Assembly (NCBI RefSeq): GCF_027587205.1
Contig: NZ_JAPDOD010000016.1
Span: forward strand, 111,701-175,700
Reading direction: 5' to 3'
Source of the DNA: Solirubrobacter ginsenosidimutans
GTDB taxonomy: Bacteria > Actinomycetota > Thermoleophilia > Solirubrobacterales > Solirubrobacteraceae
DNA: 64,000 nt
The notes under the pieces were generated by a model that saw only the letters and a list, made by a program, of their open reading frames with translations, was not told the DNA's origin and did not search any database. Shown in pieces: positions 8,687 to 17,151 of the stretch; positions within the stretch are counted from its first letter, which is position 1; each line of letters opens with the position of its first letter. The position numbers were made by a program, and so were the translations under genes.

Positions 8687-9154
8687 ATGCATCGCAAGAT
8701 CAAGATCGCGTTCGCGGCGCTCGCTCTCTCGGCCGGCTTCGCCGGTCAGGCGCAGGCCGCCACGAGCACGGTCCGGCTGCACACCGCGGCCGACACCACC
8801 CGGTTCCTCTCAGACACCGCCAGCGGCGTCACGTCGATGAACAAGGTCAACTCGTCCGACCTCATGCAGCAGTGGCGCAAGACCGACACCAGCGCGGGCT
8901 ACGCCACGTACACCAACGTCAAGACCGGGCGCTGTCTGACCGGGCGCGGCCTCCAGGGCTTCCCGGTCGTCACGTCGGAGAAGTGCGTCAGCGGCGCCAC
9001 CAAGCAGCAGTGGCGCCTCGGCGTCAGCGGTGACTTCCAGCTGCGCCTCAACGGCCTCGTCGCCTCACACAACACCGCCGGCAACGGCACCGGCGTGCTG
9101 ATGTCGCTCTTCACCGCCAAGCCCAACCAGAAGTGGCACACGCACACGCCGTAG
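8687..9154 (+). CDS. Secreted ricin-type beta-trefoil (RICIN) domain protein
   Basis: A 155-residue protein with a signal peptide (about 1-25, ending QAQA) and a single beta-trefoil domain. The QxW motifs that mark each trefoil lobe are seen as QQW at 61-63, QQW at 107-109 and QKW near 150; Cys83 and Cys100 probably form a disulfide. Such stand-alone domains bind galactosides or other glycans. The ATG has an AGGAGG ribosome site eight bases upstream (8673-8678). It is transcribed alone and ends at a strong hairpin. No catalytic domain is attached. Confidence 0.8.
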   Translation: MHRKIKIAFAALALSAGFAGQAQAATSTVRLHTAADTTRFLSDTASGVTSMNKVNSSDLMQQWRKTDTSAGYATYTNVKTGRCLTGRGLQGFPVVTSEKCVSGATKQQWRLGVSGDFQLRLNGLVASHNTAGNGTGVLMSLFTAKPNQKWHTHTP

Positions 9155-9162
9155 GCGCTGCC

Positions 9163-9191
9163 CGGCCGCGCCCCGCAACGGGGCGCGGCCG
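9163..9191. terminator. Bidirectional hairpin terminator
   Basis: CGGCCGCGCCCCG (9163-9175) and CGGGGCGCGGCCG (9179-9191) form a perfect 13-bp stem with loop CAA, between the convergent lectin and metalloprotease genes. There is no T-run, as is common in high-GC actinobacteria. Confidence 0.75.
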
Positions 9192-9202
9192 TGCGAGCCG
9201 CG

Positions 9203-12200
9203 TTACGGCGTCGTGGTCGACAGCGTGAACGTGAGCGTCTTGGTGTAGGCGCCCGTGCGCAGCGCGTCGCTGGAGTCCACGTGCTGGCGGAAACCGAGCG
9301 TGACCGCGTCGTTGGAGACCGGCGTGCTGTAGGTCTTCAGCGTCGCCGGCGCGGTGCCGACGGGCTTGAACGCGTCGGTGGTCCCGGCGCGCGCCTGCAG
9401 CACCGACGGCATCACGAACGTGCCGTTGACGAGATGACCCGGAGCGGTGGAGCTCGGGTCCGCGACCGTGAGGGTCGCGTCGCCGGCCGTCGAGATGACG
9501 TTGGCGCTCGACGTGGCGTCGTAGTCCTTCATGACGCCCGGCTGGAACGCCCCGAACGCGGCGGGCGTGCCGAGGCTCAGCGCCAGGGTCGCCGAGACCG
9601 TGCCGCCGACCGGCAGCGTGGGCGCGACGACGGACGTGATGTCGGCGTCGGAGACATCGAAGAAGATGTTCCCGACGGCCGCCACCTTGATCCGCGCGTG
9701 GGTGCCGGCGACGTTCGGCCAGACCCCGGTGTAGGACCCGGTGTTGGGCACGCTGTTGGCGATCACCGTCTCACCCTGGTCGGAGATCAGGCTGATCTTG
9801 ACGTTGGCGACGTTGATCGGCGTGATGTCCGTGCTCGCCACGTCCCAGGTGACGGTCAGCGGAAGCGTCCCGTAGCGCACCTCCGAGACCGCCTGCGACG
9901 TCACGCGAAACGGGCTCGCCAGGTTCGCGACGGTGACCTTGGTCGAGTTGAACCCGATCGCCCCGCCGCCCGGCTTGCTGTCGCGAGCCGTGAGACGGAA
10001 GTTCATGGTGCGATCGCCCAGGAAACCGACCCAGTCGCTCGTCGGGAGGAACTCCGAGAAGCACTCGCGGGTCACGACGGGCACCGCGGTGGGCGCCGCC
10101 GGCGGCGTCGGGCAGGAACCCGTGGCCGCGTTGGTGTTGTTGGCGAGGATCTGCTCCATGTCCGGGAACACGCGCGTCGGGTTGCTGTTGACGGCGTTCT
10201 CGCCGGGCGAGTGGTACAGGAGCGTGTCGGTGGCGCTCACGTCGACGCCCTTGCCGAACTGGCGGAACAGCGGCCCGTTGGTCTTCGGCTGCTGGACCAG
10301 GCCCGTGCCGGCCGTGGAGCCGCCGTTGGGCAGGCCGCCGCGGTCGTTCTGCTCCCACATGTAGGTGACGGGATCGCCGTCCGGGTCGGTGGCGCTGCCG
10401 GTCAGCGCGAACGGCGTGCGCGGCGGGATCGTGTACGCCGCGGGCGTCACGACGTCCGGCGCGTGGTTGCCGGTGTCGACGATCAGGAAGCCGTTGTTCC
10501 CGGCCGGTCCGCCGTGCGCGGTCTCGCCCACGAAGCCGGTGCCTCCGGTCACGGCCAGGCCGAGCGCGGGCTGATCGAGACCCGCGAGCGTGCCGGCGAA
10601 CGACACCTGGAAGCCCGTGTCGTCGAACGTGCCGCCGCCGAAGCCGGCGACCGTGGCGATGCCGCCGGCGGGAAGGATGCCGGCGGTGAACTTCGTCGAA
10701 TCGTCGACGGTCCCGGCGGCGCCCACCCCGTTGGTGACGGTGAATGGATCGACGTCGACCCCTGCCATCGTCCCGCCGAAGGACAGGTTGTAGCCCGCGT
10801 CGGTGACGGGGCCGACCGTGACGGTGGCGCCCGCCGGCCAGCCGGCGATGCCCGTCGTGCCCTTGACGTTCTCACGCACCGCGGAGGTGCACGCGCCGGT
10901 GCAGTTGACGACCGAGATCGCCGGCACGTCGGTGTTCGCGAGCGTGCCGCCGAACGTCACGGTGAAGCCGGTGGTGCCCGCGCCGCTGACGGTCGCGGTC
11001 CCAGCGCCGGTGATCGCCGTGATCGCCGTCTGCAGGTTCGCGTTGGAGATCGCGGTGCCGCCCGCGCCGAACACGGCCGTGGTGGTGCCGTTGACGACGA
11101 GCTGGAAGGACTGCGTCGCGGTGAACGAGCCGAGCGTGACCTGCTGGGACTCGCTCCCGCCCACGATCGCGGCCAGGATGCCCGCGGCTGTGTTGTTCTG
11201 CCCGCGCACGATCGGGATGCTGTTCGCGCCCTTGTAGGTGAGCGTGTAGGAGTCGCCGTTGACGTCGTAGCCGGTCAGGCGGACCGTCTGGACCTTGCCG
11301 CCGGAGAGCGCGGCCTGGATGTCGGCCGCGCTGTAGTTGACCCCGCGCACGAACGGGCCGACGGTCTTGCCGTTGAACGTCAGCGTCAGCGAGTCGCTGC
11401 CGTCGAAATCGCGCAGCGAGATGTTCTGGACCTCGTTGACCGCCGGGCGGGTGCCGGTGACCAGCGACGTGATCTCGTCGTAGCTGCGCTGTGACCAATA
11501 CGGGTCCGAGTGCGGCTGCAGGTTGTCCTGCTGGCAGATGCCCGCGTAGGCCATGATCGACGAGCCCGAGCCCGGCTCGACCGACGTGCCCGCGTTGCGG
11601 TTGCCGCCCGAGCAGTTGGACTGGGTGCCATTGAACGTGTGGTTGCCGTTGAACTGATGGCCCATCTCGTGCGCGACGTAGTCGACGGCCATGTAGTCGC
11701 CGACCGGCGTCGGGAGCCCGGTGCAGCCCTGCGCCTTGCTGTTGCCGCCGATCACGCCGAGGCTGGCGACGCCGCCGCCCGCCCGGCCGAGCATGATGTG
11801 GCCGACGTCGTAGTTGGCGGCGCCGATGATCTGGCCGAGGACGATGCGGTTGCGCTGGAGCAGGCCGCTCGTGCAGGAGGCGATCTGCGCGGTCGTGTAG
11901 CACGCCGCGGCGCCGCAGGGACCATTCGGATCGGTCGCCAGCGCGGCCGTGTTGAGGTTCGTCTTGTCCGTGTCGGCGATCAGCACGAGCCGGATCGCGG
12001 TCTCGTCCTCGTAGATCTGGTCGACGCGGTTCATCAGCGTGACCTTGGCCGCGGTGACGTTGGCGGGGCCGCCGAAGTAGGTCGAGTACGTGGGGTCGGT
12101 GACCAGCGCGAGGCGGTAGGTGCGCAGCAGCACGGACGGGCCCGCGGCCGCCGACTTCGTCTTGCCGAACCCGAGGTCGAACGGATCCGGGTCGCCGTCG

Positions 12201-12766
12201 GGACCGCGCTCGACGAACGGCTCCTTGGAGGACAGGTCGCGCCCGAAGTAGCTGACGTAGACGCTGTCGTCGAGGTGGTAGTACGGGTCGACGTACCAGG
12301 ACCCGCCTTCCGAGCGCACGGAGGCGTGGAAGCCGAGGGCGTCCGAGCGGTCGGCGCGGATCGTCGCGGTCGGGTCGTCGATGCCGCGGCCGGCGTAGGT
12401 CTTGATGTCCGGGTGCGCCGCGGCGAGCGCGGGCTCCATGATCGGCGCCTCATAGACCTCGAAGCGCTGGAAGCCCCCGCTCGGAGACGGCAGCGTGAGC
12501 GTGACCGAACCGCTGGGCGCGGCGGAGTGCAGCCCCGTCTTGGGCGCCGCGCGCAGGCCGGCTTCAAGGCCGGACTCGTCGAGCGTGAACGCCCTATAGG
12601 ACGAGGCGCGGATGTCAGCCGCGGAACCTCCCTTCGTCGCGGGCAGATGGCCCGAGACGGCGTCCCACACGTCGCTGCGCGCTTGCGCGCCCGCGACTCC
12701 AGGTGCGGCGGCAGCCGCCGCCAAGCCCAGGCACAGCGCGGCCGACAGCCGTTTCCCTACTCTCAT
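9203..12766 (-). CDS. Secreted reprolysin-like zinc metalloprotease with beta-repeat region and shared C-terminal module
   Basis: A 1187-residue exported protease. Signal peptide about 1-28. The zinc site is HEMGHQFNGNH, His366/Glu367/His370 and His376, the extended HExxHxxxxxH metzincin motif; a downstream Met-turn candidate is SIMAY. From about residue 450 there are beta-modules: two of the type D-x-DGxDSxTLTxxGxxxxPxVRGxN, then three of the type GFxVxFGGTLAxxDxPA. A cadherin/PKD-like stretch (ATDPDGDPVTYMWEQND) follows. The last about 125 residues are a module that is also the C-terminus of the phosphodiesterase at 25255-27270 (both end KTLTFTLSTTTP). It probably degrades extracellular protein; substrate unknown. 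Confidence 0.85.
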   Translation of the reverse strand: MRVGKRLSAALCLGLAAAAAAPGVAGAQARSDVWDAVSGHLPATKGGSAADIRASSYRAFTLDESGLEAGLRAAPKTGLHSAAPSGSVTLTLPSPSGGFQRFEVYEAPIMEPALAAAHPDIKTYAGRGIDDPTATIRADRSDALGFHASVRSEGGSWYVDPYYHLDDSVYVSYFGRDLSSKEPFVERGPDGDPDPFDLGFGKTKSAAAGPSVLLRTYRLALVTDPTYSTYFGGPANVTAAKVTLMNRVDQIYEDETAIRLVLIADTDKTNLNTAALATDPNGPCGAAACYTTAQIASCTSGLLQRNRIVLGQIIGAANYDVGHIMLGRAGGGVASLGVIGGNSKAQGCTGLPTPVGDYMAVDYVAHEMGHQFNGNHTFNGTQSNCSGGNRNAGTSVEPGSGSSIMAYAGICQQDNLQPHSDPYWSQRSYDEITSLVTGTRPAVNEVQNISLRDFDGSDSLTLTFNGKTVGPFVRGVNYSAADIQAALSGGKVQTVRLTGYDVNGDSYTLTYKGANSIPIVRGQNNTAAGILAAIVGGSESQQVTLGSFTATQSFQLVVNGTTTAVFGAGGTAISNANLQTAITAITGAGTATVSGAGTTGFTVTFGGTLANTDVPAISVVNCTGACTSAVRENVKGTTGIAGWPAGATVTVGPVTDAGYNLSFGGTMAGVDVDPFTVTNGVGAAGTVDDSTKFTAGILPAGGIATVAGFGGGTFDDTGFQVSFAGTLAGLDQPALGLAVTGGTGFVGETAHGGPAGNNGFLIVDTGNHAPDVVTPAAYTIPPRTPFALTGSATDPDGDPVTYMWEQNDRGGLPNGGSTAGTGLVQQPKTNGPLFRQFGKGVDVSATDTLLYHSPGENAVNSNPTRVFPDMEQILANNTNAATGSCPTPPAAPTAVPVVTRECFSEFLPTSDWVGFLGDRTMNFRLTARDSKPGGGAIGFNSTKVTVANLASPFRVTSQAVSEVRYGTLPLTVTWDVASTDITPINVANVKISLISDQGETVIANSVPNTGSYTGVWPNVAGTHARIKVAAVGNIFFDVSDADITSVVAPTLPVGGTVSATLALSLGTPAAFGAFQPGVMKDYDATSSANVISTAGDATLTVADPSSTAPGHLVNGTFVMPSVLQARAGTTDAFKPVGTAPATLKTYSTPVSNDAVTLGFRQHVDSSDALRTGAYTKTLTFTLSTTTP

Positions 12767-12833
12767 CCCGACCCCCAGAGTCGTCCTTAACTTCCCCTCT
12801 ACGGCAGCATCCTTCCGTTCGCGCGAGCCAAGG

Positions 12834-15266
12834 TCAAGCGGCCGGGAGATCCATGGCCAATACGGCCGTGTCGTCGGCCTGATCGCCGCGCTGGAAGGCG
12901 TTCAGCGCCGCGTCGACCGCGGCGACGGCAGCGGCCGCGTCAAACACTCCGCGGAGCGCTTCCAACAGCCGTTGCTCGCCGAAGCGCCCGTCCATGCCGA
13001 CCGTGTCGGTGACGCCGTCGCTGAACGCCACGAGCACGTCGCCGGGCTCCAAGTCGATGCGCTCGGGGCTCCAGGTGGCGTCCGTCCACGCGCCGAGCAT
13101 CGGGCCGAAGCGACCGACCGGGCGCGGCTCCCCGGCCCGGATCAGCAGCGGCTGCGGGTGTCCGGCGCAGACCACGGTCGCCGACCTCGCGTCCGGGGCG
13201 ACCTGGATCAGCGCGACGGTGCACGGGGTCAGCTCGGCCCGGTTGGCAAGCGCCTGGTTGAGCTGCTCGAACGCCGCGAGGGGATCGCCGAGCAGCATTC
13301 CCGCCGTCCGCAGCGTGTGGCGCGCCTGGCCGGTCAGCGCCGCCGCCTCGGCGCCGCGGCCGGTGACGTCCCCGACCAGGAGCATCCAGCCGTGCGGGGT
13401 CGGGAACGCGTCGTAGAAGTCGCCGCCGACGAGGTTCTCCTCCCCCGCGGGGCGGTAGAGCGAATCCAGGCGGGCGCCGGGGATCTCCGGCAGTTCGTCG
13501 GGGAGCAGCCCGCGCTGCAGCGTCGCCGCGATATGGGAGCGCTCCTGGTAGAGGCGCGCGTTCTCGACCGCCGTTCCCGCCCGCCGCCCGAGCTCCTCGG
13601 CGAGCTCGAGATCGGCTTCGACGAACCGCCGGCTCGATTCGGCGCTGACGAAGCTGATCACGCCGATGATGCGCGGGCCCGCGACCATCGGGACGAGCAT
13701 CACCCAGCGCATGCCGACGCCGATCAGCGCCTCGCTCTGCTCGGGGTCGGGCACGGCGGCGCGAATCAGCGCGTCGTCGATCGGGCCGATCAGCTGGGAG
13801 GAGCCGTCGCGCAGGACCTGCGCCGCGCCGATGGGTGCGTCGGTGGGGTTCGGGTAGCGCTTCTGGTAGTCGCGGGCGAACTCGCGCTTGGCGGGATCCA
13901 CGTGGGCGATCGCGACGGTGCGCAGCCAGTCGCCGGCGGGCATCTGCACCGAGCACCAGTCCGCGAGCGCCGGCACCGCGAGCTCGGCGATCTTGGCCAG
14001 CGTCTGCTCGTAGTCGAGGCCGGACGCCAGCACCATGCTCGCCTCGGCGAGGAAGCGCTGCCCCATCTCGGCCCGCTTGACCTCGGTCACGTCCTCGATG
14101 ACGTTGACCGCCAGGCGGGTCTCCCCCTCGACCAGCGTCGCTTTGATGATCCGCCAGCGCTCGTCGCCGGAGCTGCGGTTGATCGCGTGGATGAGCAACG
14201 GCTCAGGCGACTCGCCCCGCAGCGCCTGGCGCCCGGGCAGATCCTCGAGGCGCAGCGGTCGTCCCTCATGGATCGACGACTCGTACGCGTCGACGATGTT
14301 CTGCGGCTCCTGCTTGATCAGCTCCGCGCCGGAGGCGAAGCCGAACATGGCGCCCGCCGCCTGGTTGGCGTACACGAGGTGCCCCTGCGCGTCCTGGATC
14401 GTGACCGCCTCGGCCAGTGTGTCGAGCGCGGTCGTGAGCCGCAGCTGCACTGCCTCGAGCTCGGCGAACAGGCCGGCGTTGTCCAGCGCGAGGCCGATGC
14501 GACCGGCGATCAGCGTCGCCAGCTCGAGGTCGACCGGGCCGTACGCGCGCGTGACCGCGAGCAGGGCGAGCGTGCCGACGTTGCGGCCGCGGCTGCGCAG
14601 CGGGACGTTGATGTGCGACCGCTCGGCGAGCGAGCGCAGGAAGGCGTAGTCGTCCTCGCTGGTCGCGTTGGCGCGCAGGAAGGCCTCGTCGACGTGCTCG
14701 CGCAGGACCGGCTCGATCACCCCGGTGTGCTCGAGCGTCGCGGGGCCGCGGGCGCGCAGGCGCTCCTCGACGCGCCGCGCGTCCGTGCCCGCGGAACGGA
14801 CGCCGATCCGCTCGACGTGGTCGCCGCGCACCACGTCGATCACGCAGATGTCGGCGAAGGCGGGCACCAGCAGCGCGCCGACGCGGTCGACGACCTCGGG
14901 GATCGAGCTCGCGGTGTCGGCGATCTCGGCTGCGCCCTTGAGCAGGCCGAAGCGCACCTGATCGGCGGCGAGCCGCCGCATCGCGCGCGCCGCGTACACC
15001 GCGAACAGCGCGCCCGCGATCGTGACCGCGAGCCGCACGAAGTAGTCGTCGGTGCCGTAGTTGTCGTTGTAGCCGCCGCTGAGGATCGCGGAGACGACCG
15101 CGAACGCGCCCACCGCGGCCGTCTGGCGGGTGCTGGCGAAGATCGCCGTCAGGAACGGCCCGATCACGACGGTCGCCGCGATCACCGTGTCCTCCCACAC
15201 CGCGTCGAGGTACGCGAGCGCGAAGATCAGGACGACGCCCGCGACGGTGGCGTCTATGCGCTTCAC
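12834..15266 (-). CDS. Membrane GAF-PAS-GAF-SpoIIE (PP2C-type) phosphatase
   Basis: An 810-residue regulator. About four N-terminal hydrophobic segments (residues 5-100) anchor it; then GAF (about 125-275), PAS (about 280-400, ending NVIEDVTEVKRAE), GAF (about 410-560) and a SpoIIE/RsbU phosphatase (about 590-805). Metal-binding aspartates are present in GGDFYDAF, DVTGRG, FSDGVTD and QADDTAVLA. RsbU-type enzymes dephosphorylate an anti-anti-sigma factor and so release a sigma factor. The gene follows the STAS gene with a 4-base ATGA overlap, so the STAS protein is the likely substrate. The signal sensed is unknown. Confidence 0.9.
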   Translation of the reverse strand: MKRIDATVAGVVLIFALAYLDAVWEDTVIAATVVIGPFLTAIFASTRQTAAVGAFAVVSAILSGGYNDNYGTDDYFVRLAVTIAGALFAVYAARAMRRLAADQVRFGLLKGAAEIADTASSIPEVVDRVGALLVPAFADICVIDVVRGDHVERIGVRSAGTDARRVEERLRARGPATLEHTGVIEPVLREHVDEAFLRANATSEDDYAFLRSLAERSHINVPLRSRGRNVGTLALLAVTRAYGPVDLELATLIAGRIGLALDNAGLFAELEAVQLRLTTALDTLAEAVTIQDAQGHLVYANQAAGAMFGFASGAELIKQEPQNIVDAYESSIHEGRPLRLEDLPGRQALRGESPEPLLIHAINRSSGDERWRIIKATLVEGETRLAVNVIEDVTEVKRAEMGQRFLAEASMVLASGLDYEQTLAKIAELAVPALADWCSVQMPAGDWLRTVAIAHVDPAKREFARDYQKRYPNPTDAPIGAAQVLRDGSSQLIGPIDDALIRAAVPDPEQSEALIGVGMRWVMLVPMVAGPRIIGVISFVSAESSRRFVEADLELAEELGRRAGTAVENARLYQERSHIAATLQRGLLPDELPEIPGARLDSLYRPAGEENLVGGDFYDAFPTPHGWMLLVGDVTGRGAEAAALTGQARHTLRTAGMLLGDPLAAFEQLNQALANRAELTPCTVALIQVAPDARSATVVCAGHPQPLLIRAGEPRPVGRFGPMLGAWTDATWSPERIDLEPGDVLVAFSDGVTDTVGMDGRFGEQRLLEALRGVFDAAAAVAAVDAALNAFQRGDQADDTAVLAMDLPAA

Positions 15267-15577
15267 TCGCCGGGCGGCCGATCGAGCATCGTCAGGCGAT
15301 CGTCGAGCCCGACCAGGTCGAACACCCGCTGGACCTCTCGCGAACCGCGCACGACCCCGAAGCCGGCAATCGCGCGGGAGCTCTGCAACACGAGCCGCAG
15401 CCCGGCCGAGTCGATGAACGTCACCTCGCGCAGGTCCAGCACCACCTGCTCGGACTCGCCGGCCGCGGCGTCGACCGCGGCCTGCAGGTCGTCGACCGTC
15501 GCGAGATCGATCTCGCCCGCCGGAGCGACGACGATGGCGTCGCCGACGCGGCGGCGCGAGACCGAGAACTCATCCAC
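15263..15577 (-). CDS. STAS-domain anti-anti-sigma factor
   Basis: A 104-residue STAS protein with GTG start and GAGAAG ribosome site. The phosphorylation motif is FIDSAGL with Ser57, the residue phosphorylated by RsbW-type kinases and dephosphorylated by SpoIIE/RsbU phosphatases. When unphosphorylated it would sequester an anti-sigma kinase. It is co-translated with the phosphatase downstream. No RsbW kinase lies next to it; the RsbW-like domain protein at 27570-28898 is one candidate partner, but distant genes are equally possible. Confidence 0.9.
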   Translation of the reverse strand: MDEFSVSRRRVGDAIVVAPAGEIDLATVDDLQAAVDAAAGESEQVVLDLREVTFIDSAGLRLVLQSSRAIAGFGVVRGSREVQRVFDLVGLDDRLTMLDRPPGE

Positions 15578-15606
15578 CGCGCGATCTTCTCACGCGGGTC
15601 GGGCAG

Positions 15607-16320
15607 CTAGCTTGCGATGGCGATCATCCGGTGGTCGCCGAGCGCGAAGGACTTGCGGCCATCCGCGCCCTTCAACTCGATTTCCGTGAATCCGGCATCT
15701 TCGAGCATCCGGACGACCTCACCGGTCGTATGGACGTGATGGGCGCCGCTCGCCCGCTCCTCGTGGCCGTCGGCGTCGGTGAACGTCCAATCGCTCTCGA
15801 GTCGGCTCTTGGCCGGGTTGTAGCGATTGACCGCCGCCATCGTGATGTCGCCGAACGTGTAGCTCGCCTCTTCGCTGATGGGCGAGGTGAGGAACGCCTC
15901 GGCGACGGTCAGCGACTCGAGGATCAGACGGCCGCCGGGCTTGAGGGCGCGGCGGAACCCGTCGAGCGTCGCCGGCGTCTCCGCCGGTGTCGTGTAGCCG
16001 AAGCTGTTGCCCCAGCTCAGGACCGCGTCGAAGCGGCCGAGGTCGGGCAGGGCGCGCAGGTCGCCCTGGTGGAAACGCGGCCCCTGGCCTTCGACGTTCT
16101 CGGGTGAGATGTCGATCCCGGTCACCTCGTAGCCCGCGGCGCTGAGCGGGTGCGCGAGGCGCCCGTCACCGCAGGGGACGTCGAGGATCGTCGCGGGCGG
16201 CGCGGGGAGCAGCCGGGTGATGACTTCGAGATCGGCGTCGAGCATGGACGCTCCCGCGATGCGCCAGAAGCGCGCAGCGAGGCCCCGGTGGAAGCCGATG
16301 TACCACTCGTCTTGAAGCAA
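15607..16320 (-). CDS. Class I SAM-dependent methyltransferase
   Basis: A 237-residue methyltransferase. Motif I is ILDVPCGDGRLA (about 45-56), motif II VTGIDIS, and motif post-II RFDAVLSWGNSFGY, with the late LKPGGRLILES strand. The start is TTG at 16320, supported by GGAGAA eight bases upstream; no ATG or GTG lies near the conserved N-terminus DEWYIGFHRGLAARFWR. The order resembles ubiquinone/menaquinone-type or small-molecule methyltransferases; no substrate can be assigned. It is transcribed alone, divergent from a VOC gene. Confidence 0.8.
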   Translation of the reverse strand: MLQDEWYIGFHRGLAARFWRIAGASMLDADLEVITRLLPAPPATILDVPCGDGRLAHPLSAAGYEVTGIDISPENVEGQGPRFHQGDLRALPDLGRFDAVLSWGNSFGYTTPAETPATLDGFRRALKPGGRLILESLTVAEAFLTSPISEEASYTFGDITMAAVNRYNPAKSRLESDWTFTDADGHEERASGAHHVHTTGEVVRMLEDAGFTEIELKGADGRKSFALGDHRMIAIAS

Positions 16321-16365
16321 TCTAGGTTCTCCGAAACGGACGCGCCAGAGCGGCGCGCCTAAGGA

Positions 16366-16394
16366 CTAGGACGCTGAGGTACTGCCGGTCCTAG
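16366..16394. promoter_or_regulatory. 7-bp inverted repeat between divergent genes
   Basis: CTAGGAC (16366-16372) and GTCCTAG (16388-16394) flank 15 bases in the 121-bp gap between the methyltransferase and the VOC gene. It could be an operator; position and symmetry are the only evidence. Confidence 0.3.
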
Positions 16395-16441
16395 CCGGCG
16401 GCGGAGCTGTTTCGGTGCGTGCGCAGAGGCTTCGATCCGTA

Positions 16442-16831
16442 ATGCTAAAGGACGTGAGTGTTCTCATCAACCACGCGATCGTCGGCGCGAGCGACCGGCT
16501 CGCCTCCGCGCGTTTCTTCACGGATCTGTTCGATCTCGCCGAGCCCGAGGAGGCCGGCCCCTTCGCCGTCGTCCGGCTCGACGACGAGATGCTGCTGCAG
16601 TTCGCCACGCCACCGGGCGGGGCGGTCGTGCCGATCCACCTGGCGTTCCTGGTCGACGATCCGACGTTCGACCACCTGCTCGCCCGCATCGAGGCGCTCT
16701 CGATCGACCATTGGGCCGATCCGCGGCGGTCGCAGGCGGGCATCAACCACAACCACGGCGGGCGCGGCGTCTACTTCCTCGATCCCTCGGGCAACTATCT
16801 CGAGGCGATCACCCGCCCCTACGCGGACTAG
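16442..16831 (+). CDS. VOC (glyoxalase/bleomycin-resistance) family protein
   Basis: A 129-residue single-module VOC protein. It shows the order SVLINHAIVGASD.LASARFFTDLF, a central IHLAFLVDD strand and the C-terminal YFLDPSGNYLEAITRPY signature. VOC proteins bind a divalent metal and act as lyases, isomerases, dioxygenases or drug-binding proteins; no substrate is indicated. ATG at 16442 was preferred; a GTG 27 bases upstream is a possible alternative. The stop overlaps that of the convergent SnoaL-like gene by four bases. Confidence 0.8.
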   Translation: MLKDVSVLINHAIVGASDRLASARFFTDLFDLAEPEEAGPFAVVRLDDEMLLQFATPPGGAVVPIHLAFLVDDPTFDHLLARIEALSIDHWADPRRSQAGINHNHGGRGVYFLDPSGNYLEAITRPYAD

Positions 16832-17151
16832 CCGGTGATCACCATGCGGGCGATCTTGTCGCCCGCCATGGTGAACGTGAACGCGCCGCCGCCGTTGTAG
16901 CCGTCGCCTGAGACGGCGACGCCGACCTTGATCGCGTCGCCGTCGCGGGTGACGCCCGTGACGTCGATGTGGCTGTTGACGCCGATGTTCTCGCGCGCGT
17001 TCCAACCCGCGATCTCGGTGTGACCGGTGAAGGTCCGGCCCCAGTCGTCGACCACGCCGTCGGCGGCGAACGCGTCGAGGAAGGCGTCGCTGTCGCCGCG
17101 GTTGGTCGCGTCGAACAGCTGGCGGATCGCTGGCTCCAGGTCGTCGCTCAT
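16828..17151 (-). CDS. SnoaL/NTF2-like domain protein
   Basis: A 107-residue NTF2-fold protein (SnoaL/ketosteroid isomerase-like): start MSDDLEPAIRQLFDATNRGD, then DAFLDAFAADGVVDDWGRTF and a final MAGDKIARMVITG strand. Many such proteins are isomerases or ligand-binding accessory proteins, but function is not predictable here. It is the last gene of the sigma-factor operon, its ATG overlapping the stop of the lipoprotein gene (ATGA), so it is co-translated with that gene. Confidence 0.8.
   Translation of the reverse strand: MSDDLEPAIRQLFDATNRGDSDAFLDAFAADGVVDDWGRTFTGHTEIAGWNARENIGVNSHIDVTGVTRDGDAIKVGVAVSGDGYNGGGAFTFTMAGDKIARMVITG

Noticed and set aside
9191..11494. Long open frame on the plus strand opposite the metalloprotease (and similar long frames at 4393-6060, 19610-22207, 23408-25192, 25444-27264, 40854-43850)
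   Set aside because: Composition is almost only Arg, Ala, Gly, Asp, Val and Pro, as expected for antisense frames of high-GC genes; no domain is recognisable, and real genes lie opposite.
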